A DNA stretch of 64,000 bases from the NCBI GenBank assembly GCA_002189035.1, contig CM007992.1, forward strand, positions 868,001 through 932,000, given 5' to 3'. Positions within the stretch are counted from its first letter, which is position 1. Every line of letters starts with the position of its first letter. Positions 1-15,013 of this stretch are shown here, piece after piece. The position numbers were made by a program, and so were the translations under genes. Under the pieces are notes generated by a model. It was not told the DNA's origin and ran no database searches. It worked only from the letters and a program-made list of their open reading frames with translations. This DNA is from Utricularia gibba (taxonomy: Eukaryota; Streptophyta; Magnoliopsida; Lamiales; Lentibulariaceae).

Positions 1-304
1 CGAAACCCAATTCCGCACAAGCGAAACTTGAATCATTATCTAGAAACATTAAGACAACAAATGTTGGTGCACTTTTGACCTTGTTCGCAACGAAATCAAC
101 CGCAATTTCGAGTCTGGATACATCTTTCAGTCCACCGCTACCACGAGACGACGACGAAGTGAAGAGTTTGTGGTAAAGCTCCTTCAAAGTGGATGGAGCG
201 TTGGAGGATTGACCCGCGGCGGCACTCAGCACCGATGGATCGATCGACCGGCTGAAACACCAATTTCTCCCCCTTATCGGAAAAACCACCACTTTAGCTC
301 TCAT
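1..304 (-). CDS. Mit_KHE1-type (mitochondrial K+/H+ exchange-related) protein, N-terminal part, cut by window edge
   Basis: The minus frame opens with Met at 304 and reads MRAKVVVFPIRGRNWCFSRS, then a Ser/Ala-rich linker and a segment ending in VDFVANK. This opening matches what I remember of plant proteins with the mitochondrial K+-H+ exchange-related domain (Mit_KHE1), which are membrane proteins. The conserved opening block supports the start choice. Exon 1 probably ends at 80: the next bases (GTCAAAAG) could be a donor, and family members continue differently after VDFV.DK. The remaining 79 bases would then be intron, although the frame happens to stay open to the edge. The rest of the gene lies outside the window, so function cannot be tested here. 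It is divergent from the MSR gene, with 548 bp between start codons. Confidence 0.55.
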   Translation of the reverse strand, partial: MRAKVVVFPIRGRNWCFSRSIDPSVLSAAAGQSSNAPSTLKELYHKLFTSSSSRGSGGLKDVSRLEIAVDFVANKVKSAPTFVVLMFLDNDSSFACAELGF

Positions 305-852
305 CGGAGCAACACAAAATCAACGACGGAAATTTCCAGAAACCGCCCCAAAGGGTTTTTGGTGCCACAAGTGTCAAGCACCGACTGAGACCAAAGCCCA
401 GGGTTTAGTCGAAGCTAAAGTAATTTTATTATTTTTATCTGTAAAATAACTAAAAATAGCAGTAACAGCTACCAAATATCCTTTTTAAGGCTCGACGACA
501 AAAACGGAAAGGGAGCGATGCGATGACGACGGACGGCAATTTCAACTTGCCGATCAAGAAAAAGGTAATTCCGGCGCCGCCGTGTTTGAGCGGCATTCTG
601 ATTGCCCTAATTTCGCGGAGGTGGGGACGCGTGAGATTGCTGCTGTAAAATCTTCCCTTTCGGGTAGATTCTGCTGTAAATGGTAAACACGTAGCTACCG
701 GCATTAAGGACAAAAAGTGGCTCTTGTATTCACTGATCTGCGGTCGGAGATCTCTTTTAAAGTAGCCGAAGCGTAATTGTCGGCAGGATGGTGAAAGAGG
801 CATCTTATCAAGAGACACTGGCCACTTCTCCTTTCCCTCCTCTGAGGCAACA
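305..852. promoter_or_regulatory. Divergent spacer between the Mit_KHE1-type gene and MSR
   Basis: This 548-bp region separates two start codons that point away from each other, so it should hold both promoters and both 5' untranslated regions. Open frames in it, such as the minus frame 450-929, show no family resemblance and overlap the first MSR exon, so I left them out. No clear TATA box or named element stands out apart from short telo-box-like GGGTTT stretches near 353 and 400. Confidence 0.4.
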
Positions 853-2462
853 ATGGCTGCGGATCCGAGGCACTTCGTCGCCGGTGTACTCACCCTCACA
901 ATGTTCGTCATGCTCGGCGATATGGTCAAGCGCGACTACTACGATTCCGTCCATGTACGCATTTTCCTTCTTTTGTCAATCCTTCTTCAGGAAACCTTTT
1001 TCTGGATCTTGAGATTTAGATTTCTGCCGCGTATCGAGATTTCTGGTTGAAGTTTTCCTGTTTCCTTCGGAAGCCACATGTCAATAACTCGAATAAGGCT
1101 TCAGAGCGGGGTATTGAGAGAGTTACCGACGGGGCTGATCGGCTTTGGAAGGAGGATGGGCTGAGTTTGAAGCCCTGTTGGGAGAAGCCACTTGTCGGTG
1201 AGTAGCTCCTCCGCTTTAAGTTTTCATTTTCTCTCCTGCTGATCAGTTAAGTGGTGAATACTCTTTCAGGGGCTGAGGAATCCAAAGGATATGTTACCTT
1301 CTCTTTAACCAATGGCCCAGAATACCATGTTTCTCAGGTGTAGATCCGTGCCATTTTGGGATGTGTTGTGGCTTTTTCTGGGTTCCATAGCTCATCTGCT
1401 CTTGCTGCAGATTGCTGATGCAGTGGTGGTTGCACGATATCTACGAGCAAAACTCGTTATCCCTGATATTCGAGGGAGCAAACCTGGAGACAAGAGGTGA
1501 GCAAAGGATGAATATTGTTAGTTACTTTCAGGGCATGAGCTGATCAGACAAACTGGTGATGACTTTCAGGAATTTTGAAGAGGTCTATGACACTGAGTAC
1601 CTCATTGGAAGCTTGGGAGGGGTGGTTGAGGTGGTGAAGTCTCTTCCAGTTGAGGTATCCGCTCGTAATCTTGCAGTCTTGAAGGTCCCAAATCGGATCT
1701 CCGAGGATTACATAGCAGAAAACATTGAAACTTCCTTCAGATCAAAGGGAAACATAAGGCTGGTCACATATTTCCCATCTGTGAACATGAAAAGGAATGA
1801 AGGAACGAGCAATGCGGACTCCATTGCATGTTTAGGCATGTTTGGCACATTGGTTCTTCAACCACAAGTGCAACAAGTAGTTGACTCCATAATCGATCGC
1901 TTGAGATCCCTGAGCCAAAAGTCAGATGGGCGCTTTGTGGCTATTGATCTCAGGATCCACATGTTGGAGAAAAAGGGATGCCGCAGGGACGAATCTGGCT
2001 CCAAAACTTGTTATGATCCAAGAGAGATAGCCCAGTTTTTGAAGAAGTTTGGGTTTAATAAACACACAACACTGTATGTGACACAAACCAAGTGGGACAG
2101 CAGCCTCAATGCTCTCAAGGATGCTTTTCCCAACACTTACACCAAGGTCAGGATCCTCTCCTCCCCATTTCTGTTATATACTACTGAATGCAGCAAGATT
2201 GCAGGAATCTGTGTTACCCGAATCCAAGAAAGATGAGTTTCTCAGCTCGGAGATGGAGAAGGTGATCGACTTCTACGTTTGTTCGGAGAGTGATGTGTTT
2301 GTACCGGCCATATCAGGGCTGTTCTACGCCAATGTTGCTGGGAAGAGAATAGCCTCTGGGAAAACTCAGATACTGGTTCCCTCTGCTTCCTCAGATCCTC
2401 AGGAGTTCTTGTCACATTACGTTTCCAAGAAGAATCACTTGGCCTACTCTTGTTTTTGCTAA
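853..2462 (+). CDS. MSR: MANNAN SYNTHESIS-RELATED (MSR) protein, O-fucosyltransferase family
   Basis: Six exons: 853-954, 1098-1197, 1270-1337, 1411-1496, 1570-2146 and 2205-2462, giving 396 residues. All junctions are GT-AG and keep frame. The N-terminus (residues about 8-23) is one hydrophobic segment followed by a basic stretch, as in a type II Golgi protein. The lumenal part has the family blocks SQIADAVVVARYL and LVIPDIRGSKPGDKR near residue 90-120, GRFVAIDLR, SKTCYDPREIA, and the ending SKKNHLAYSCFC. Arabidopsis MSR1 and MSR2 (about 420 residues) support glucomannan synthesis and belong to the plant O-fucosyltransferase family; their exact reaction is not settled. This copy is slightly short in the stem region. 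I see no break. The identity rests on remembered family sequence and is strong along the whole length. Confidence 0.93.
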
Positions 2463-3760
2463 GCAACTGAACAGTTGATGCTGCTGCCTGTTGTGGCCTT
2501 CCCTTCTTACAAGCTTGGAAAACCTTCTTGAAATCATATCATGTTGTGCACAAAGAAGTTGTGACCTGTGTATGATGCGAATGAGAGGCGTGGTATCCAG
2601 GACAGCCGCTTTTCGAGCCTTAAAAACCAACAGATGTCGAACACGCTTTGAGAAGTGATTATCCAACCGTAATGGGGGACAAGTGACCTCTGTATCATCA
2701 GCTATTTTTCACTCTAAACAGGATTGCACTCATATTTCTTACTTAAGCTTCCCACCCCTCCTCCATTCCCAATTCTCAAGGCCACTTGGTGATTTGATGA
2801 TTCATATCCTGGGCCATTTCCTTTTGCTAGTAATATCAAATCGTTTTTTTATTAGAAGATTCTCATAATCTCTTAGGATGAGAGTCAACTTACCTGGATC
2901 AATTTGCCAAATGGCTGTCACATTTGTAATTCAAGGCTGCAATCAAGACATATTATGGCACTCATGTCAATTTTACAGCAAGTGGAAGCCCTTATGGCGA
3001 AGTAACAGTCTTCATTGTGACCAAAGAGAAACAGGATTTGAGTAAAAGAGAGGTATGATGAGAAAAAAAAATGTCACCTTTTCATAAAAAAGGTGTCATT
3101 TTTTCATAAAAATCTCCAGTACAAATAATCAAAAGAAAGGCTACAGTACCATAAACCACAAGTCATGAACTTAGTTCCATAAGCAAAATAATAGACACCA
3201 TGGGGGTAAAACAAAAAAAAAAAAAACGTGCAATCGTGAGATCACAACCTCCAACCCTAGAGTGATTCGCGGGAAGCCTTATTGGAAATCCCCAACGGAT
3301 CAGAGAAATCAGCGTCGATACGCTAGTCATCCACGGCGGTTGTCGCCGTTGCATGGTTGGCGTGGCACCGTCGATCAACAAGAGGCGCGCATCGAATCGC
3401 AGAGAAGAGGGTAGTGCAGAGTAGGGCTTTGGCGGAGAGAAAAATGAAACTCGCGCGGGTTCTTCTGCACCCTCTCGGGGCCATTCATAACGTCTGCTTT
3501 CCGTTGGTTTTTGAAATTTGAAACGGAAAAAATCCGTTAATCACATAATTAGTTATTTAATAATATAAATATTATTTACGATTTTTGAATAACGGAGAAT
3601 TTGGAGTTCAAATTTCAAAATTTAACGGTTTTGTAATTATTATTTAATATCTTTAGTAAAATACTTGGAAAGTAATTTCATATTTTTTTCATATCAAAAT
3701 AATTATAAATTTCAAATATTTAACATGATTGAATTAGGGTATTTTGCGCCAGTTTTGGAA
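2463..3760. other. Spacer between MSR and the FAM86-type gene
   Basis: About 1.3 kb. The first part (to about 2700) is probably the MSR 3' untranslated region. A short near-perfect hairpin lies at 3064-3103. From about 3230 to 3490 the base composition rises sharply in GC and carries CpG-rich sequence, which looks like a promoter or 5' leader for the downstream gene, or a remnant of another gene. The minus frame 3163-3381 has no recognisable similarity and I did not call it. From 3530 the sequence is A+T-rich up to the start codon. Confidence 0.35.
3064..3103. repeat. Short inverted repeat (hairpin) in an A+T-rich spacer
   Basis: The left arm contains ATGTCACCTTTT and the right arm AAAAGGTGTCAT, separated by a few bases and flanked by runs of A and T that extend the pairing. 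One mismatch breaks the stem. It could be a terminator-like structure or the relic of a small inverted-repeat element; nothing else identifies it. Confidence 0.4.
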
Positions 3761-5722
3761 ATGGAGGCTGAAGGACGTGAATTCAACACCTCTGTTCCGC
3801 CTTGTAGCTTTATGGTATTTGCATTTCTTGCAATGGAGCCACCGGAGGTTGCGATATCCTTCGCCAGGTTGTGTTTTGTGGCCTTTCCGGGATGTGGGTG
3901 TAAAAATTTTTATCTGATTTTTGGTGTTTATGTTTCAATTTTAGGGAGTTAGGAGGAGGTGCAATCACCCCTAGTGTCCAGGGTTGCATTTGGGATACCT
4001 GCGTTCGCGAAGCTGTGAGCTTTTAGTTTTGTTTTGTATTGAGCGTGTAAAAGGGTAAAATCCGGTTTTTTGCTGAAAGGGGACAAAATATGGACATCTT
4101 TTCTAGGTCTTGGAATGGCAAGGGGCTTACTTGAAGAGATTTCTCAAGAAACTGATTGCTGAAATTGAGTCGAGTGGTGGTGTTGTTTTGGATGAACTCT
4201 ACGAGCAGTATGCTTCTTGTATGACTGGTTCAAAGGCGAGACTGATGTCCTGATGTTGGTGCGTGTTTCAATGGCTTTTGTCTTTGATTGGTATTCATAA
4301 TTTATTGGTCCTCCGTCAGGATCCGGACGGTGCCAGCAATTGCTACGCACGAGTGTTGAAGAGATTATCATTTATCTTCCCAGGTAGAATAAACTTGTCG
4401 AGTTCTATTTCTTTCTGGATTTTTCTGCAGCCTGGAAACGTTTTGTTGGCTTGTTTGACAGAGTCTTCCGGAGATTCATCTAGTTGCAATCCCCCAAAGT
4501 TGGAGGTTCAACTTCGGTGCTCTGTGAACATGCTTGAAGGCAATACTGGGTGTTGTATGCTTCTCTTGTGTTTTTTTTACTCGCTATGTCTTTGCCAAAG
4601 AAATTGCAGCTTACTCATTCTGCATTGCGTGGTCATTGCAGTGAGCTTTTTGTAGTCTTTAGTTCTTTCCCCCCTTGCTTGCTAGTTATCTAGTTATTTT
4701 TTGTTATTGCCTAGGTGCTCAATTTGGCCGTCAAGCCTTTTCTTGTCAGAATTTATACTCTCTTACCCAGAGGTTTTTGCAAACAAACGTTGCATTGAGG
4801 TAATGCATGTCTTTTTTCATGATGGACATTGTTTTCTTTCTTCCAAGTATGAATTTATAAGCCAAAGCATCTTTAGATGAATGATGGATTTTCTTCTCAT
4901 TGTGTTGCTCATTGCAGCTGGGTTCTGGTGTTGGACTGGTTGGCATTTGTCTATCCTACGTGAAGGCTGCAAAAGTATTCGTTTTTCCATTGGATCAATT
5001 CTTGTTCTCTTTTTCAATTTGTTTTTGTTCATCGTCTCTTTTGGATTTGCCTGATCCAGGTGATTCTGAGCGATGGTGACCTGACTGCGTTAGCAAATAT
5101 GAAGGCTAACTTGGAATTGAACAACCTGAGCACTGGAGAGTTGGTATCTGATCTTCAGAACCAGGTTAGAGAACATGCGGTCTCTTTATAACGCTCTACA
5201 TTTCCTAGTCCAGTTAACAATCATATTTGTTGCAAAATCCTCCAAAACAGGTGCATTGTGTTCACCTGCCATGGGAATCTGCACGGGAGAACGATCTTCA
5301 TCTCTTTGCACCCGACATAATGTAAGCATTCTACTCATTCTTGACATCACAGCGAACACATGGTTGCACTCCAACTCTCTTGCAATGCATAGCGAATCAT
5401 ATCCTGCTTTACATCCTACAGTGTGGGAGCTGATATCATCTATGATCAGTCTTGTCTTCCGCATCTTGTTCGACTGCTGGCTGCAGTTGCCACTCGCATG
5501 CATTCGCCCTCCAAAGACAACCATGATCCAGCAGATGCCCCTGTGGTCTATGTTGCTGCTGTGATCCGTAGCATTGACACCTTCGAGTGTTTTCTCGGAC
5601 TCACCAAAAGGGCTAATCTTTCTGTCTCCGACATAACTGAAAGCATCAGCATCTCAAACTTTCTTCCTTACATGTCTTCTTATCAGCGTGCTAGTGTTCG
5701 GATGTTCAAGATTCATGCGTAG
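3761..5722 (+). CDS. FAM86/EEF2KMT-type protein-lysine methyltransferase
   Basis: Ten exons: 3761-3867, 3945-4014, 4107-4235, 4320-4383, 4462-4549, 4715-4799, 4918-4974, 5060-5164, 5251-5321 and 5422-5722, giving 358 residues. The N-terminal FAM86 region carries FLAMEPPEVAISFAR, then ESSGGVVLDELYEQYA and SVNMLEGNTG. The Rossmann methyltransferase part follows: CSIWPSSLFLSEFILS, the SAM-binding glycine motif LGSGVGLVG (residues about 182-190), VILSDGD, LPWES, and DIIVGADIIYD in place of the usual post-motif. Human FAM86A methylates elongation factor 2; plant members are presumed similar, which is inference. The start is Met at 3761, just before the conserved block; an in-frame Met at 3725 is possible. 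The third intron seems to begin with GC (4236), because every GT nearby lies behind a stop or breaks frame. It converges with MNS, with 219 bp between stops. Confidence 0.87.
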
Positions 5723-5941
5723 AATAAACATTCCTCTGTTCATTGTCTGGTTTGGATTGATTAAATGACAATTTTCATAAGTAGTCAAAATTCCCCTGTG
5801 AAGACAACGACACTCCTGTCCACTAGAGATTACAAATACCTTTCCCCCTGATCTTCCAATGGGAAATGTGATATAAAATGGAGCAGCATCCCAAGCTCCC
5901 GGGACTTCACTATGGTACACAGCCTGAGGTCTGCCAATTCC

Positions 5942-9986
<4,045 letters not shown>

Positions 9987-10880
9987 ACCGAAACCCAACA
10001 AGAAATCAGACCCAAATATCTACGGATCCCTGATCTTGAACGCAAAATTCAGAAATTCCTTGAGGAAGAGAATCATCAAGGCGTGTGTTCACAGGCACTG
10101 ATTATCAAGTAGAAGATTCAAAACTACCCAATTCTCTCGAGGTCAATGAGACAGGATTCGACGCCATTCTCCGGATTGCTTTCAACAACATACCAAAGCT
10201 TCCTTCAATTAAATACCAGTAATTATTTAAAAATACATAGTTACTTATTTTTATTTTTAATTTCCACATTTATAAAATTGATTAAATTAAATTAATTTCT
10301 TATTTTATATTTGATGAATATTAAATATTTTTACTTTAAAAAACGTGAGGATTTTATCGACATTCTTTCAAATTACAATAAGTATAAAGAATTTATTCTC
10401 AAATTTTATTTTTTAAATGTCTCAATTTACTTTTTTTTTTTACTTTTAAATTTACAAAATTATATATTTAACAATTTATGTTTACCCAAAAAAAACTTAA
10501 AATTTTAAAAGATTCTTAAAAAATTACAAAACTTCAATTTCTATGTTTCCAGAAATATCTTTTAAAGATTTGAGACAATAAACACCTAATAATTCATGTC
10601 AAATAATTTCTGCTTTACAAAAATATAAATATACAAATATTTATTATTTTTAAAATAATATATCTATATATATTATTTTATTAAAATCAAATAAATAACA
10701 TAAGCAATTAAAACACAGTTGCTGGTCCTGTGGTATTGGAAGAATGGGGAGTGAACGCTCTATGGTTTGAACTGTGAACTGTGAACTGTGAACTGTGAGG
10801 GCAAAGACTCACCTTGCCAATGGCTTATGTGATTCCAGAAAAGGAATCCGGTGAAGAACTTCAGGGAATTCTGGAAATCG
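9987..10880. other. Spacer: MNS promoter and OXA2 downstream flank
   Basis: About 900 bp. The first 200 bp should hold the MNS leader and promoter. From 10210 to 10720 the sequence is extremely A+T-rich with long runs of T and A and no supported gene. A 7-nt microsatellite lies at 10769-10796. Confidence 0.4.
10769..10796. repeat. Microsatellite, four copies of GAACTGT
   Basis: Four direct copies of the heptamer GAACTGT stand just beyond the OXA2 stop codon on its 3' side, probably inside or close to its 3' untranslated region. Confidence 0.85.
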
Positions 10881-13800
10881 CTAGATGTCTCTTCGGCTGC
10901 TGATCATCTCGCTGGCCAAGTCCTTCGGCTCCGACTCCAACTCCTCAAGATGTACACGGTACGCAGGATTGTAAGCTATGAGCATTTCCAGGTACTTTCG
11001 CGACTCCGATTTCCGGTTTGCGCTGAGCAGAGCACTGCATTGGCAGATTGGATGAAGCTATCAAACTGGATAAACAGATCCCATCACAATATCATAATTT
11101 GGTTGGACTGTTTAATGGTGGAGTTTTGATGAGTGTATTGCACAACCTGGTTAGGAAAGTGAAAGAGCTACCTTGCAAGAACTCGTATGCCGTCGTAGTA
11201 GTGCGCCTTGGACTTCGAATCCTTGGGTTCTTGTAGGTGAGCTATTCTTTCCAGATGCGCAATGCCCTCCGTCAGCTTACCCTGTAAGGATGGATGGTTA
11301 GTGGGTAAGAAACTGTGGGGGTGAGTTTGGAAAACTCAGTGCAGCACCTGCTTCACTTTAGTGATACCAGCCCACTGAGAAGAAAGGATTAGAAGATCCA
11401 ATTCTTCTCCTGCTGTTGGATATCCATTCTCAAGGAGCTGAAGGAAAAAGATTGAAAGCTTCATGAGTTGGGTGCATCTTAAATAGGATTAGGATACCGT
11501 GATCTTTGGATTCAGGCAAGTTATGGATTCATAATGCTTATGAAGTTTGAATAAAGAAGCATGGCGATAACATTCACAAAAAATGAGTATAATGTAGATG
11601 GCAGTTAGGGGGTTTAGTGGCAACTGCACCTTTGAAACAGCAGTTTCTAAGGATTCTAGTGCTTCAGTAAATTCTCCTTCCTGCAGCAGTGTCTGCCCCA
11701 TAAGAAGCAAAGCCCTTAGATTCACGGGATCCTTTTTAAGAGCAATCCTGCGTGTTTTAGTTTACAAAATAAGAAAACGGAGAGGGAGATATTAGAGTAT
11801 GATAACACATTGATAACTCACAACCTTAGCGTTTTTATTGCAACTTCCCGGTAGCCATCAGTTAACATTCTGACAGCCAACTGCAAAGAAAATTATGAGA
11901 TTATAAGGCAGTAAGACAGCTATGAAACAGCTGTATTTTTCAAGGCATTGAAAGAAGGATATCGAGCATAAACACATACTGAAGTCAATTCTACAGGTGA
12001 TAAACTCTGAGCAGAAACTTCCCCCTTCTTTGTTTGTATCAAAATGTCTCCAACTACTTTATTGCCTCTCTCTTCAGTGGATGGAATCAACACCGGTGGA
12101 GCATTTTCTCTAGGAAGTAGCCCCAATGACTCACGAATGTATGGATGATGCAGACATAATAGCTGTCAATGGAAGGGCGATTACAACAACAAAAAAAAAA
12201 AAATGGAACTCCAGAAGTGAACTGAAAAAATTGTATGCTAGAATATGACTGCAACCCCATATTCTATTACCCACAATCAGCCACATCATCTGCCTAGAGA
12301 CACGACAACAACCCCCTCACAGACTTTTGGGTACGTCGTAGTAATAAGACATCATCATAAAAACTTATGTTGTTAAAAAAATAAAAATAAGTTAAATTTT
12401 AATTGGCAATGTACGGCAGAGGAAAAAAAACATCATGCCAAATACCATGATATTTGTCTATGTGATACCTTGAAAAATTCGTAAGTACACTAAAGACTAT
12501 GAACAAGACCTAAAGAAGTGTCATCAACTAACCCCCAACATTCCAAATGGAAAATTGCTATTTCTCTTTCAATGAAGTTACCTAACGTCTTTGGATTCTC
12601 ATAAGAAGAAACTGACCTGTATCAGACTAAATGAGCTATTTGTAACCCAGTATACTAAGCTTCCCTGGAACATGTCAGAAAAAAGAAACAAAGTTGAGAA
12701 AATTTAAGAAGCTACACAACACGTCAAAGGATATTTCCAGACAAATATTATGGTCAGTGTATTCAATGGAATTGGAAGTGAAATCCAGAAACTAACACTA
12801 TACCTGGGGAACATTCAACCCAGCAATGAAAATAAGCAGCGTCAATGCTTGCAAATAAATAGAATACATCTACACAGATTTAACGGCAATATTATCAACA
12901 TTTATTATATGAAAAGAAATCACAAGTCCCGAACTTACCAGGCCACTGAAAGGGTGATGACGCAAGGAAAGAAATATTATAGATCTCAGAGCTCACCTTT
13001 GCTAAGGAACCTAAGGAACCCGGATAGTTTTGAATTGCAGATTGTTGAAGAGAAATCTGAATTTTACACCCATGAAGACATGAAAATAATTACCACAGGC
13101 AGGGGTAAGAATTCACCCAAAGCAATTTTCCATAGGACACGATAAAATATAAACTTATTCCACATGCCTTTACATTGACAAAATGCAGACCAGCAACACA
13201 CAACGGCAATATAGGCCCTAAAGCACCATGTGGATTGTCAGTCAAATTCACAAACCAAAGAACTCCACCCTGCAAAAAATATAAAGTGAGAATCACCTTC
13301 TATTGGCCAAATAAATACAATAAAAATACATGTCCGTCCAGCCATTTACCAATCCAGGTTTATTATTAGGATAAAGATTGCACTGATGGCCATAGTGAAC
13401 CGTGGCAGTTATCAGCATAAATTTTTTAATTCAAAGGTACAGAATACTTTACAACATTCTATTCAAAAAATGCTTAAGCAACTTACGCTATCAAAGCCAG
13501 GGTGGTTATCCAATGACATTCTCCGAACACTTACAAGACACAAGAAAAAACAAGGAGCCTGCAAATGAAACATGTTTATAAACTAAGATATCTTAAACAA
13601 GTCACGAGATTTTCTTGAGAAAATCACAAAAAAGAGTATGTATGAATCACTAAAACTCATCCAACAAAACTAAAAAAAGTAAAGAATCTAGATTCAAAAA
13701 AGGGCATTGACCTGGATAGCAAATGACGAGAAGAACCACAGCAATGATGGGCATCTGACATCCTTTTTTTCTTTCCAAAAAAGAGAAAGCTGATCTCTAA

Positions 13801-14818
13801 AGCTTCTTCCTGACAGAGGTGGTGGAAATGGTGGAGGTACTATTAGAGATACACCCAAAAGGAACCCGTGTTACAATCCAAGAAGCCACTTTGGTAACAA
13901 ATGAGCTGTGAAATCGAAAGAAAAAAAAAAGAATTCTTTTCATGCCATCAGAAGGTAACTGAGTACGAACTGTCTAAGAAACTACAAGCTATAGAGCAGT
14001 AATACTCACATTTCGAAAGCAGCTCAGCGATCCTCTTCAATTTTTTCAGTTGCAGAACAATTAAAGGAAATATTGCAAGTCTCATCATTATTGTTGATGA
14101 TGAAATAATTATCCACCTAAAGAGCATCACATCAGCTTCTAAAGAATGGACGGAGAGAATGATGAATATAAGTAAAGAGATCAACAAAATCTTATTGAAG
14201 TCTTTCCCTCGTCATACCCATTAAGATGTAATGCGAACTCTAAGGTTAGTACACTAAGATAGCAGGAATACTTGATCCCCAAATAGTTAAAGGTCTAGGA
14301 AAGCATGATAACATGAGGAGTTTGCATGAAGCAATCATCAATTGACAAAAATAACATTTCTTTAAGCATGAATTGACATGAGATAATGAGTATTCTCATC
14401 TCCTCGTTTACACTTCAACTGCAAAACTACGAAAAAAAAATCTTTTCTGTCCAAATAACATAGAATTGTGGAGGCGCGTAGATACGAGCATCCCTAAAGC
14501 ATCAATCTGCTCTGGTTTTGCTTACCATGGGAGTCCAGTGAGATCATGATAAGAGTCTAGCAGCGAGATGACAACTTTTATTGGAAGAAACGGATCATTT
14601 GACTCTGGAAGTGGCAGTTGAGAAGAGAATCTCCGGGGGCACGAAAACAAATATGGGCCTGATACATATAGTTGCGGAGGCAGCGACTGGTGATGAGCAG
14701 GCAACCTACTCAGAGAACAAGACGGCGGTGAAGAGTAACTGGAGACAGAAAGCAGCGACACCTGTCCCCGCGATCCACGGCCGCGGCGAACCGCCGCCGA
14801 TATCACACGCAACCTCAT
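10881..14818 (-). CDS. OXA2: OXA2-type mitochondrial membrane insertase with C-terminal TPR domain
   Basis: Fourteen exons (minus): 14526-14818, 14010-14116, 13712-13839, 13487-13558, 13168-13269, 12997-13056, 12804-12869, 12617-12664, 11980-12162, 11825-11880, 11630-11747, 11348-11437, 11172-11281 and 10881-11034, giving 528 residues. The N-terminus is rich in Arg and Ser without acidic residues, like a mitochondrial presequence. The YidC/Oxa1 domain (about residues 85-310) includes HDLTGLPWWIIISSSTIMMR, PPPLSGRSFRDQLSLF, VRRM.LDNHPGF and GSLVYWVTNSSFSLIQ. From residue 354 helical TPR units follow: LAVRMLTDGYREVAIKTLR, LLMGQTLLQEGEFTEALESL and GKLTEGIAHLERIAHL. Plant OXA2a/OXA2b have this layout and help insert Cox2 of complex IV. 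The start is the first Met after the bidirectional promoter. The donor of exon 5 appears to be GC (13167); a GT three codons earlier is the alternative. Confidence 0.9.
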
Positions 14819-15013
14819 TCTCCGCCGTCAACGCCGATGCAGAACCTCTCAAAGTAGTAAAAATTGTACTGGGCGTATTGGGCCTGGATTGAAGTCAGGC
14901 CCAATCAGGGAAAATGCCTTGTCCTTGTTTCCTCTCCTGGGTGATTCCTGCTTTTCAAACGCTAGTGGTTTTCTTGAAGTGACGAACAATAGACGGCCAC
15001 CCCCCCATCTTTC
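14819..15013. promoter_or_regulatory. Bidirectional promoter with inverted Site II elements
   Basis: Only 195 bp separate the OXA2 and split-barrel start codons. Inside is a perfect inverted repeat: ATTGGGCCTG (14877-14886), a 9-nt spacer, and CAGGCCCAAT (14896-14905). TGGGCC is the plant Site II element, bound by TCP factors and common in promoters of mitochondrial and growth genes. Its symmetry suits a promoter firing both ways. That it drives both genes is inference. Confidence 0.6.

Noticed and set aside
450-929. 159-residue minus open frame
   Set aside because: No family resemblance and it overlaps the first MSR exon and the divergent promoter.
3163-3381. 72-residue minus open frame in the MSR to FAM86 spacer
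   Set aside because: No similarity, and it is interrupted by a poly-A tract; more likely leader or promoter sequence.
12240-12365. ATGATGA and CTGA boxes on the minus strand in an OXA2 intron as a snoRNA
   Set aside because: No terminal stem forms and the boxes are too far apart and poorly ordered.
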